Shown piece after piece: positions 9,346 through 19,600 of a DNA stretch of 30,434 nucleotides (position 1 is its first letter; the number at the start of each line of letters is the position of its first letter). Both the position numbers and the translations under genes were made by a program. Source of the stretch: Trametopsis cervina (lineage: Eukaryota; Basidiomycota; Agaricomycetes; Polyporales; Irpicaceae); assembly GCA_022385755.1 (NCBI GenBank), contig MU278381.1, positions 190,991-221,424 of the forward strand. Reading direction: 5' to 3'. The notes under the pieces were generated by a model, which was not told the DNA's origin, made no database searches, and saw only the letters and a list, made by a program, of their open reading frames with translations.

Positions 9346-10859
9346 TATATTAGGCGCCCGCATTTGACCCCTCCAGAACGTACCCATGATATAGTATACT
9401 GTGTTAGAATCAACACTAACAGCATTGCTAAAAGAATGAAGTCTCTAGAGCTAAAATAAACTTGCCCAAATGCGGAAATATGGCTTTCAATTCGATGTTT
9501 TGGCAGTATTTTGCACTTTCTGAGCTCAATAATGCAGCTACAGCAAAACTGTTCGTAGCAATGACATCACATTAGCTAAACGGACGTTTTCCACATTTAG
9601 AAGTGGTTTTCCCACGGTCAATAAATTGACTGTAGAGCTTCAAATAAAATCCAGAAAAATCCGGAAAAATCACGTTAAATTTTTTACAGCCTATAGAGCT
9701 ATTTATACATCTTCATTTGCACTTCTACAGTCATGACACTCTTAAAATTGGATGTTTTGACTATGTTTTGAACTTTCTGAGCTTAGTAATATAGCTACAG
9801 CAAAATGGTTTGTAGTGATGACATCAGATTACATAAGCGCACATTTTTCACATTGGGACGTCCTTTTCCCACCGTCTACAAATTGACTGTAAAGTAATCA
9901 TTTTTATCCATAAAAAAGCGGGAACAGTTGCTTGATTTGTTGGAAATATCTTAAGACATATAAAGGTCTCAGGAATCGTAACCTGCCGTTTGCCGGCCTG
10001 CTCACCAAGTAATAGCAGTTATTGACCCATTACCATTTTGTGTAGTTGAGCGCTTACTTCAGACTACAAAACTTCGTCGATTTTTACAGCCTCCCCATTC
10101 CAAAATGTCCTATCAATTTGTGTACCTACATGTAGCCATGACATTGGGCTACGCTGTGGTCACCTTTATCAAGAAAACCATGCAGAACTGAGAGCATAAA
10201 GTGAGAAACACATATGCCCTTTTTGGGAAATAAGCGCCCAACTTTGATGGGACTCGGTTTGGCTCATAGAACACTTATATTGAAGAGCCCCTCTCATTTG
10301 AAGCATATTGCATGCCTCAGTGCTGTTTTATAGACTTTGGAAACTTGTATTGTCCATGTTTTTACGACTATTTTGTGTTTTCTGAGCTTAATAATGCAGC
10401 TACAGCAATGCCATGCATGGTGGGAGGGTCAGATTAGATAAGCGCACAACTTCCATTTTGGGAATGTAAACTCCCACGGTCCATCTACACCTTTACATGT
10501 CTGCCTTTCGCTCAATACATAAGCTATGACAGCCGTGTGACATCTCAGACATGTGCTCACATGTATTAGATAATGTGCGCCCATTTTAGCGCATTTTTCC
10601 GCACTTTATTAAACTCTGTAGAAAGCATTTTGTGCATTTGTTTGCAAAAGAACACAATTTGTGAGATCGCATGATCGTGGGAGAGTGATGTGATCATGTG
10701 ACATGGGGTTACTAAGCCTTCTATAATTTCTGGCGATTTTTCCAGATTTGTTCGGATTTTATTGGAGGCTCTACAGCTGTTTTTAGCGAAAACAGGCCCA
10801 AAAAGACCAAATAAGCCCAAACAAAGACCGCCCAGTGTCATCCTAATGCCCTCAGCTCG

Positions 10860-10891
10860 TGTCGAAGCGCCAACATGCTGGCGCTTCGACA
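10860..10891. repeat. Perfect hairpin, 13-bp arms, in copy L1
   Basis: TGTCGAAGCGCCA, a six-base loop, then TGGCGCTTCGACA. The same sequence in inverse orientation is at 12977-13008 and 25173-25204. It lies between the tRNA-like sequence and the CAGCTGTAGAGCC block of the element. Confidence 0.9.
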
Positions 10892-10926
10892 TGACGTGAT
10901 GTAAACATGCTTAGGTCAATTCACTG

Positions 10927-10993
10927 GACTGAGCCGGAGTTGAACCAGCAGCCTTGGGACTGAACAAAACAAAGTCAGTAAACCACTGGGCTA
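10927..10993 (-). other. tRNA-like sequence in copy L1
   Basis: On the minus strand, TAGCCCAGTGGTTTACTGAC is followed by GGTTCAACTCC (B box, 10936-10946). The T arm GCTGG-TTCAACT-CCGGC folds well, but the acceptor stem does not. Same sequence as at 12875 and 25071. Confidence 0.55.
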
Positions 10994-11044
10994 TGTAGAC
11001 ACAGTAACAGAGTGATGTAAATCAAGTCAGTATCAGTATGAAGC

Positions 11045-11400
11045 ATCTGTTAATGAGTAAGTACTACTGTATTGCTGGATAAACAAAAGTTGTTACCAGG
11101 TAAGTAAAGGTTTGTTATCAAGTAAATGGCATTTATTAACATGCAAAGTAAGTTTGTTATTGAGTAAGTAGAGGTATATTATGAAGTAAGTAGAAGTTAT
11201 TACTAAGTAAGTAGAAGTTGTGATCAAGTAAGTAGAGACTGTTATCAAGTGAACAGAAGTTGTTATCAAGTAAGGAGATATTGTTACCGAGTAAGTAATA
11301 GTTGTTACCGAGTAAGTAATAGTTGTTACCAAGTAGATAGAATTTGTTACAAATAAGTAAATGGAGTAAGTAACATTTGTTACTGGATAAGTAATGCTTA
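11045..11400 (-). repeat. 21-bp-period minisatellite of copy L1
   Basis: Same array as 24690-25015 in inverted orientation, with one extra unit: the spurious translation is seven residues longer, exactly 21 bp. Confidence 0.82.
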
Positions 11401-11904
11401 CTGACCAAAATAGGCGCCCATATTTGACCCCTCCAGAAGGTACCCATGGTATAGTACACTGTGTTAGTATCAACACTAATAGTATTGCTGAAAAATTGAA
11501 GTCTCTAGAGCCAAAATAAACTTGCCCAAATGCGGAAATATGGTCTCAATTTCGATGTTTTGGCAGTATTTTGCACTTTCTGAGCTCAATAATGCAGCTA
11601 CAGCAAAACTGTTTGTAGCAATGACATCACATTAGCTAAGCGGACGTTTTCCACATTTGGAAGTGGCTTTCCCACGGTCAATAAATTGACTGTAGAGCTC
11701 CAAATAAAATCCAGAAAAATCACATTAAATTTTGCACAGCCTATAGAGTCATATATGTATCTTCAACTTGGTGAGCAGGCCGGCAAGCGGCAGGTTACGA
11801 TTCCCGAGGCCTTTATATGTCATAAAATATATGCAATACATCAATCAACTGTTTCTGTTCAGAATACAGCAACTTTTCTGCTTTTTTTATGGATCCAAAT
11901 GATC

Positions 11905-11949
11905 TGATAGTGAAAAAACACACATTATATAATGTGTTATCCACTATCA
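11905..11949. repeat. Long AT-rich palindrome near the element 3' end
   Basis: TGATAGTG (11905) pairs with CACTATCA (ending 11949). Inside, ACACATTAT pairs with ATAATGTGT. Repeated at 23981-24025 in L5 and, decayed, near 22674-22720 in L4. Confidence 0.85.
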
Positions 11950-11967
11950 AAGTAATTTGAAAGGGCA

Positions 11968-12842
11968 NNNNNNNNNNNNNNNNNNNNNNNNNNNNNNNNN
12001 NNNNNNNNNNNNNNNNNNNNNNNNNNNNNNNNNNNNNNNNNNNNNNNNNNNNNNNNNNNNNNNNNNNNNNNNNNNNNNNNNNNNNNNNNNNNNNNNNNNN
12101 NNNNNNNNNNNNNNNNNNNNNNNNNNNNNNNNNNNNNNNNNNNNNNNNNNNNNNNNNNNNNNNNNNNNNNNNNNNNNNNNNNNNNNNNNNNNNNNNNNNN
12201 NNNNNNNNNNNNNNNNNNNNNNNNNNNNNNNNNNNNNNNNNNNNNNNNNNNNNNNNNNNNNNNNNNNNNNNNNNNNNNNNNNNNNNNNNNNNNNNNNNNN
12301 NNNNNNNNNNNNNNNNNNNNNNNNNNNNNNNNNNNNNNNNNNNNNNNNNNNNNNNNNNNNNNNNNNNNNNNNNNNNNNNNNNNNNNNNNNNNNNNNNNNN
12401 NNNNNNNNNNNNNNNNNNNNNNNNNNNNNNNNNNNNNNNNNNNNNNNNNNNNNNNNNNNNNNNNNNNNNNNNNNNNNNNNNNNNNNNNNNNNNNNNNNNN
12501 NNNNNNNNNNNNNNNNNNNNNNNNNNNNNNNNNNNNNNNNNNNNNNNNNNNNNNNNNNNNNNNNNNNNNNNNNNNNNNNNNNNNNNNNNNNNNNNNNNNN
12601 NNNNNNNNNNNNNNNNNNNNNNNNNNNNNNNNNNNNNNNNNNNNNNNNNNNNNNNNNNNNNNNNNNNNNNNNNNNNNNNNNNNNNNNNNNNNNNNNNNNN
12701 NNNNNNNNNNNNNNNNNNNNNNNNNNNNNNNNNNNNNNNNNNNNNNNNNNNNNNNNNNNNNNNNNNNNNNNNNNNNNNNNNNNNNNNNNNNNNNNNNNNN
12801 NNNNNNNNNNNNNNNNNNNNNNNNNNNNNNNNNNNNNNNNNN
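11968..12842. other. Assembly gap (875 N)
   Basis: Unknown bases. The matching interval of copy L5 (24044-25038) is about 995 bp and holds two ~130-bp modules and the minisatellite, so the gap probably hides the same and may be mis-sized. A long frame running through the Ns is an artefact. Confidence 0.97.
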
Positions 12843-12874
12843 TTGATTTACATCACTCTGTTACTGTGTCTACA

Positions 12875-12945
12875 TAGCCCAGTGGTTTACTGACTTTGTT
12901 TTGTTCAGTCCCAAGGCTGCTGGTTCAACTCCGGCTCAGTCCAGT
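12875..12945 (+). other. tRNA-like sequence in copy L3
   Basis: Same sequence as at 25071: TAGCCCAGTGGTTTACTGAC, B box GGTTCAACTCC at 12922-12932, and a well-paired T arm. Confidence 0.55.
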
Positions 12946-12976
12946 GAATTGACCTAAGCATGTTTACATCACGTCA

Positions 12977-13008
12977 TGTCGAAGCGCCAGCATGTTGGCG
13001 CTTCGACA
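12977..13008. repeat. Perfect hairpin, 13-bp arms, in copy L3
   Basis: TGTCGAAGCGCCA and TGGCGCTTCGACA around GCATGT. Identical to 25173-25204. Confidence 0.9.
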
Positions 13009-14018
13009 CGAGCTGAGGGCATTAGGATGACACTGGGCGGTCTTTGTTTGGGCTTATTTGGTCTTTTTGGGCCTGTTTTCGCTAAAAACAGCTGTAGAGC
13101 CTCCAATAAAATCCGAACAAATCTGGAAAAATCGCCAGAAATTATAGAAGGCTTAGTAACCCCATGTCACATGATCACATCACTCTCCCACGATCATGCG
13201 ATCTCACAAATTGTGTTCTTTTGCAATAAAATGCATTAAATGCTTTATACAGAGCCCAATAAAATCCCAAAAAATGCGCTAAAATCAGAATATGTTATGT
13301 AATACACATTAGCATACATCTAAGATGTCACTTGGCTGTCATATGCTATGTATTGAGTGAAGAGCATACATATACAGGTATAGACAGACCGTGGGAGTTT
13401 ACCTTCCAAAAATAGAAGGTGTGCGCTTATCTAATCTGATCCTCCCACCATGCACGGCTTTGCTGTAGCTGCATTATTAAGCTCAGAAAACACAAAATAC
13501 TCGAAAAACATCGACAATGCAAGCTTTCAAGACCCATAAAACAGCACTGAGGCATGGAATACACTTCAGATGAGGGAGGCTCTTCAATATAAGTGTTTTA
13601 TGAGCCAAACCGAAGTCCATCAAAGTTGGGCGCTTATTTCCCAAAAAAGGCAATTGTGTTTCTCATCCTCTCCTCTCAATTGTGCATGGTTTTCTTATTA
13701 AAGGTGACCACAGTGTAGCCCAATATTATGGCTACATGCTGGTATATGAATTGCTGGGAAACTTTGAGATGGTGAGGCTGTAAAAATCGAGGAAGTTTTG
13801 AAGTCTCAAATAAGCGCCCAACTACACAAAATGGTAATAGATCAATAACTACTACTAATGCCATCAAAACCATACAAAATGGTAACTAAATATGGTTATA
13901 AAAGTGTATTCAAACAAAATTCCCACGCATTGTGAACAAAATCTGTCACATGTCGCAGAACCCCAATGTCCCAGACGTTACTGAAACGATTCTTTTCTTC
14001 GTACCTCAGGAATCGTAA

Positions 14019-14185
14019 TTGCACTTCTAGAGTCATGATGCCCTCTAAAATCTGATGTTTTGGTAATGCTTTCCACTTTCAAAGCTTAATAACATAGCTA
14101 CAGCAAACCTGTTTGTAGTGATGATAGCAAATTACAGAATTGCACATTTTACTCCATTGGGAAGTCTTTTTCACACAGTATATAC
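14019..14185 (+). mobile_element. Helitron-like copy L1, last recognisable segment
   Basis: TTGCACTTCTAGAGTCATGA continues L1 after L3 and matches 9718-9890 of L2, including a third ~130-bp module (GCTTAATAACATAGCTACAG). Similarity fades near 14185, before the family 3' end. Confidence 0.7.
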
Positions 14186-15984
14186 ATAGCCAAGGACAGA
14201 TTGTGTTTAAAGCCAAAGCTACATAAAACTGCTCATGGCTGGAAGTTGGCTAGGTTACACAACCTCACTCTTTGCCCAGTATGAAGACATTCTTTAATCA
14301 GGGCTTCCACTATGGGAAGAGTCATAGTACATTGCTTAGGGATTTTTGTCACAGGTATATGAGTGCACACAACAGTAGAGTAGCAACTACTTACATAGTT
14401 TATATAAGATATACAAGAGTGCAATGCAGATGCTGGCAGCTACAGAGTCGGGCTGTGAGAACAGAATGGATATAGAAGGCAGATACAAAGGGAATGGAAA
14501 GAAAGAGCAAGACAAAGAGAAAGAGAAGAGAGAGAATGGGGAAACAGTAATACAGAAAGCAGGTGCTTTGAATTCAAATACAATCAATGTACAGTATTCA
14601 ATAACCCTATGCTAGTATGTTAGAAGAACCTGGTTCTCTGCCCATTTGAAATGAGAAAATAGTTGAGAAAAGACTGAGGGATAATGCACTATGGCTTGGC
14701 CCAACAAAGTCTTCACTGTCTGTAATACAAATCACAGAAGTCTTTCACTAGTGAGAAGCAAAGAAAGAGTCAGCAATGCTATTATCCTAGCTACTATTGC
14801 CTGCCTTAATGACGTCAGTTTGGCGTTTGGGTGTCCAGGACTGCAATCAGACGGGCATCAGCACCAGAGCTGGTTTATGGGTATAAGTTAGCCATAAATG
14901 CCTGCATGATGTTGGATGGATGCTATTGCTAGGTGGGTACTTGCATAGAGCATGAGAATTTCAGCATCGGTGCTGGTCTGCAGCGGTGAATGATATCATC
15001 TTCTATGGAGGAATGAGGCGCCATTAGATCACTATGTTGCACTAGAGTACATACATATACTGGTCTGATCATCTATTAATCAGTTAGTTCAGCTTGTTAA
15101 GAGCTGAACCAAGAGCAAAAGGCTAAATTCAAGAGTGAGAGTTACATCCATAGTTTTATACTGGAATGTAATCACTCAGATGATGCTAACATATACTCAT
15201 AACATAGTTTTGTGCCTAGACATTTGATTGGGCCTTTCCAGTTTAGACAAAGACAGCTGCAAGAAGGGGTCCAGAGTGCCAACAGAATCCTTTGGATGTC
15301 GTTGGATTTGCTCAATGCAGTTAGAAATGCATGCTGATGTTATATCAAGAAAGATGAGCAAGAATCTATTTAGTATTTCATAAGAGCCAGTATAGCTGCA
15401 CACCTACCCTCACTTTTTGTTACAGGGTTTTGATGGATGTCATGCAGATCTGTGCTTGTGTATGTATGAGTCCTCATATCCTCACTCACTCATTTCCTCA
15501 GTGTCTATGTTGTATTGACCTGCTTCCAAACAGTTGAGCAGATCTACAATATTTGAAAAGTCTGTGCTCTGCTTAGACTTACGCTAGCTATTCTAACACA
15601 TCAAACATTGCATATCTACCAGTAGATACAATTTTGTGCTGGAATTTGGTAACCACAAATTGTGACTTCACTTTAAAAACATCACATCCAAACAACAGGT
15701 GCTGGTTCCTACACAGGAATTTGGTCAGCATCACATTTGCCATCTGTTAGAGTTCAACACACGTACAAGACCAGCAGAACTCTTTACAGTCAGCTCTACT
15801 TCTGGTGGTCAACCACACTGGAGTAAGTTTGAATCTACCTCTTTCACACAGAGCATAATAGCCCCCAACAGACTGAGATAGCTCGACCTAATGTCTGGTC
15901 CAGTGAACCTCAGCAGAGTGAGCTGCAGCTGCTTCAACAAAGCATCAGCCATCTGAGCCTCCCCAGTCATGCACATCTGGTATA
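14186..15984. other. Region without recognised gene
   Basis: No long frame is present; the ORFs are under 70 residues and show no domain. There is a purine-rich stretch at 14480-14550 and a perfect 8-bp-arm hairpin at 15087-15109 (GTTCAGCT, loop TGTTAAG, AGCTGAAC). It may be degraded transposon DNA, but I could not place it in a family. Confidence 0.5.
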
Positions 15985-16135
15985 ACAGTGCACATCACCT
16001 CTGGAGAGGATGAAGAGGTGTGCATGTTACTTGATCAGCACAAAGCCCATGGTAGCATGGACCTTGTGCAGGGTAATCCCCCAGACTTGACTAGCCTGCT
16101 TCAGACCATAGATAGATTGCTGTAGGAGGATATTG
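15985..16135 (-). pseudogene. Relic of a Copia reverse-transcriptase segment
   Basis: About 130 bp resemble 17686-17830 of the neighbouring Copia element (shared stretches include CACAAAGCCCAT, CTTGTGCAG, and GACTAGCCTGCTTCAGACCA), with indels and stops. It is an older, broken copy of the RT region in the same orientation. Confidence 0.7.
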
Positions 16136-16149
16136 CCTGGTAGATACCG

Positions 16150-16220
16150 GTCTTTATTTTATTTCGTTTTTTATGACTCATTTCACGCCTTTTGTTGACT
16201 GTAGACCCCTTTCCTACCTG
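16150..16220 (+). repeat. Copia LTR fragment in inverted orientation
   Basis: TTTATTTTATTTCGTTTTTT and following bases resemble the LTR start (reverse complement of about 16540-16610), but on the opposite strand to the LTR at 16222. This gives a head-to-head junction of two LTR pieces. Confidence 0.6.
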
Positions 16221-16221
16221 T

Positions 16222-16624
16222 TGTTCTGGGAGTTATACTCAACCAGAACAGGCTCTGACAGACTTATACTGCAGTCTGAGATGAGCAACTGAGATAGTAT
16301 TGAAGAGAGAAATGACTACTGACCTGCAGTCTGAGATGAGCAACTGAGAGAGGCTCAGAGGTCTCAGGCTGCAGGGAGAGCGATTACGGGCGCTTAAACT
16401 CGGCTAACACCGAGAAGCAAGCAGAATACTGCTAAGTCGAAGTTACACTAGTAGAATGACCTCTAGAGGTCAGGGGAAAATAAGGAAAAATAGAGGAAAA
16501 TAGTGGAGGGTGTAGACAGTCCATGGGAAGGTAGGGAAGGGGTCTATACTCGACATAAGGGATGAAATGAGTGATAAAAGACGAAATAAAATCGAGACAA
16601 GTGCTTAGCAGGCATTATCCAACA
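16222..16624 (-). repeat. 3' LTR of the Copia element (403 bp)
   Basis: On the minus strand it begins TGTTGGATAATGCC and ends CTCCCAGAACA, canonical TG...CA. It is almost identical to the solo LTR at 21668-22069. It follows a polypurine tract (AGGGGGAG). Confidence 0.88.
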
Positions 16625-16632
16625 CTCCCCCT
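16625..16632 (-). other. Polypurine tract
   Basis: CAGGGGGAG on the minus strand lies directly before the LTR start TGTTGG, the usual plus-strand priming site of LTR retrotransposons. Confidence 0.7.
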
Positions 16633-16681
16633 GCATGCAGCACGTCTCTGCAGCATACAAACTCCCCCTGAACCCAACAGA

Positions 16682-19600
16682 TCATTGCAAGCCCATGAGC
16701 TTGCGCAGATGTTCCACCTTAACACCAGCAACAGCCTTGGTGAGCAAGTCAGCAGGCATATCTGCTGTGGGGCAGTAAACTGGTCGAATCTGCCCACTCT
16801 CCACAGTTTCCTTCAGCCAATACAGCTTCAGGTCCATGTGCTTCACACGAGAGAACTTCTCTGGATTCTTGGCAACAGAAATCGCAGAGTTGTTGTCCAT
16901 GTAGAGGGTAGAGGCATCAGAACCGAGTTTGTAGCCAAACTCGGTCAACAGATTGCGCATCCACATCATCTCCTTGCCAGCATCCACAGCAGCAATGTAC
17001 TCAGCCTCTGTAGTAGACTGAGCAACTACTGACTGAAGTTTGCTGCTCCAATCGACCGCTCCAGTCCCAATGCACACCACATAGGCTCCAGTCGAATGAC
17101 GAGTGTCTGGATCCATCCCATAGTCTGCATCTGAGAAAGTCAAGAAGAGCTCTGAAGTCGACTGGGCTGGACCATATGTCAACTTCAAATCCATGGTGCC
17201 CTTCAGGTATCTGAACAGATGCTTCACAGCGGCCCAATGAGGGAGACCAGGGTTGGAGTTGAAGCGAGCGAGTTTAGAGACAGTGTAGGCGATGTCAGGA
17301 CGAGTGGAGGTGGCCAGGTACATGAGAGAACCAACAGCATTGATGTAGGGGATGTCAGACATGGCAGCATGCGCCTCAGGAGTGGTAGGGCTGTCCTTAG
17401 TAGTCAGATGCGTGTTGGGGAGCATGGGAGTGTGCACAGTTGAACAGTCAGAGAAACCATAGGTCTCAAGCATGTCCACAATGTACTGGCGTTGGGAAAG
17501 CGAAATGGAGCAATTAGGACGGTCTCTGATGATCTCTATGCCCAGTAGCCATGAGGTAGGGCCTAGATCTCGCAACTTGAAGTGCTGGGAGAGCTCCTGG
17601 ACAATGCGGTCGGATTCTGAAGGAGAAGTGGAGGCAATGGTGATATCATCGGTGTAGACAGGCATGATGATGCGCACAGTATCCCTGGAGAGGATAAAGA
17701 GGGATGCATCTGACTTGATGCGCACAAAGCCCATAGTAGCAAGGATCTTGTGCAGAGTGATTCCCCAGACTCGACTAGCCTGCTTCAGACCATAGATGGA
17801 GCGCTGCAGACGAAGGACATCACCAGGAGAGCCAAAGTGGAAACCCTCTGGTTGCTGCATATAGATCTCCTCCTCGAGTTCCCCATTGATAAAGGCATGA
17901 GAGATGTCCACAGAGCGAAGATCCAGGTCCTCCAAGGCAGCCAGAGCAAGCACAGTCCGGATAGAGGCCATGCGCACAGTAGGAGCAAATGTCTCAAAGT
18001 AGTCAAATCCTGGACGCTGACTGAAGCCCTTGGCCACAAGACGAGCCTTCAACCGCTCCAGAGAGCCATCTGGATTGTGCTTCATGGCAAAGACCCAACG
18101 ACAAGGAATAGCCTTTCTACCAGGAGGTAGAGGACATGGAGACCAAGTGTGGTTGTGCAAGTGGGCATCAATCTCGACTTGAGCTGCTGTCTGCCACTGT
18201 GCACCCTCAGGACGCCTCAAAGCGGCCTTGAGAGTGGCTGGAACCGAAGCAGAGTCCTTTGCACTAGCTTTGCCTGCATACTCATCATCCTCGGAGTCAT
18301 CCTCAGAGTCGGAAGCATGAATAGCATCGTCTTCTGGCTCAGACTTGACAGGAGGAGATGGTCTAACCTTCCACCCCTCTCCAGGAGGGTTTCTGGTTCG
18401 AGGCTCGCGTCTGTGTGCAAGTGGGACGTCTGGGATGGCAGCAGGAGGTGCAGGAGGTGCAGGAGGTCTAGCAGCTCGTCTAGAATGAGCAGGATCGGGC
18501 TGAGGAGCATCAGGAGGTGGGACAGGTGCAAGCTGTGGTTCAGGAGCTGCAACAGCAGGTGCAGGTGGTGGAGGTACAGCCTGTGGTGGGTCAGGGAGCT
18601 CGTCTTGGACATAAGCAGCGACTGCTGGGACAGCAGGAGCGTCTGGCTCCCCCTCAAGATGAGCTTCTGGCACAGGTGGCAGTGGAGGAGGTGCATCATC
18701 GCCATCCCAGGAGTGCAGGGATGGAGTAGAGCCAAGAAGGGGAGGGTGGGAGCGATGAATAGGCAAAGAAGACCAGTTCTTCAGGCCAGGGAAGTAGCGT
18801 TCATCGAAAACAGCACGTTCAGAGATGACAGTGCGCTTTGTAACAGGGTTGTAGAATTTCCAGCCCTTGTAGTCAGGAGGATAGCCCAGAAAGATGCACT
18901 TCTCCATATGGGATCCCAGCTGTCCTCGCTTATCCTTCTGCACATGCACATAGGCCAGACATTCCCAGATGCGAAGACGAGAGACATCTGGTTTCTGGTT
19001 GAGCCAGGCCTCATAGGGAGTAGTGTGGGGCAGGGCAGAGGTGGGAGTGCGGTTCAGGATGTGTACAAGCGAGGCAAGAGCATCTCCCCAGAATTGTGAA
19101 GGCAAACCAGCTTCATGGAGCATGGCAGTGACACCTTCAGCACAAACTCGGTTGAATCGCTCTGCAACACCATTCTGCTGAGGCCTGTTGCGCACAGCAT
19201 GACGTCTAGCCACCCCTTCTTGCACACAGAAGTCCTCCATGGCCTTAGACATGTATTCTCCGCCTTTGTCGTCCTGCAGTCCACCCAACTTGACTCCAAG
19301 CAGTGTCTCAGCATATGCCTTGAACTGCTTAAAGCAAGCGAACAAGTCACTCTTCTGCTTCATAGGCATAACCACCTTGTACCTCGTTGCATCATCAATC
19401 CAGGAGCACCAATAGCGATAGCCAGAGTGGCTTCGCACTGGGAGAGGTCCATGGACGTCAGAATGAACGAGTTCTAGGGGTCTGGTAGCCCTGGAATGAG
19501 AAGAGGGGAAAGGAGCTGCATTGAGCTTGCCTGCCAGGCATGGCTCACAGATAGGATCTGCTGAAGCGGACGACTCTAGCTTCAAACCAGTCACCAGGCC

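Larger units (their letters stand above)
7955..10009 (+). mobile_element. Complete Helitron-like non-autonomous element (copy L2)
   Basis: A full 2055-bp copy. The 5' end is TTACGATTCCTGAGGTACG with a subterminal hairpin. The 3' end is CAGGAATCGTAACC, then a GC-rich stretch where TGCCG could pair with CGGC (7971's inverted counterpart lies just before it), then CTGCTCACCAAG. The 5' terminal bases recur inverted at 9967-9981, about 28 nt from the 3' end, giving asymmetric terminal inverted repeats. It is inserted between T and T of copy L1 with no target duplication. Inside are a hairpin (about 8963-9026), a minus-strand tRNA-like sequence, a 21-bp minisatellite and three related ~130-bp modules. 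It has no open frame of significance. Confidence 0.78.
10010..11766 (+). mobile_element. Helitron-like copy L1, main segment
   Basis: Continues copy L1 after L2. It is nearly identical, in inverted orientation, to 24300-26060 of copy L5. It holds a perfect hairpin, a minus-strand tRNA-like sequence and a minisatellite. It stops at ATATATGTATCTTCA, where copy L3 is inserted, and resumes at 14019. Confidence 0.8.
11767..14018 (-). mobile_element. Helitron-like copy L3, containing the assembly gap
   Basis: The 3' end (CTTGGTGAGCAGGCCGGC on the plus strand) is at 11767 and the 5' terminus (AATCGTAA) at 14018, so the element reads on the minus strand. It interrupts copy L1, which stops at ATCTTCA and resumes at TTGCACTTCTAGAG; the uninterrupted form CATCTTCATTTGCACTTC is seen inside L2 near 9711. 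There is no target duplication. The middle is replaced by Ns. The part 12843-13225 is essentially identical to copy L5; 13226-14018 is more divergent. Confidence 0.75.

Noticed and set aside
11957..12877. 306-residue ORF across the gap
   Set aside because: Almost all of it is N translated as X; there is no real coding sequence.
18149..19099. 316-residue plus-strand ORF and other plus-strand ORFs within 16571-20891
   Set aside because: Antisense shadows of the Copia polyprotein, Arg/Ser/Trp-rich and without domains.
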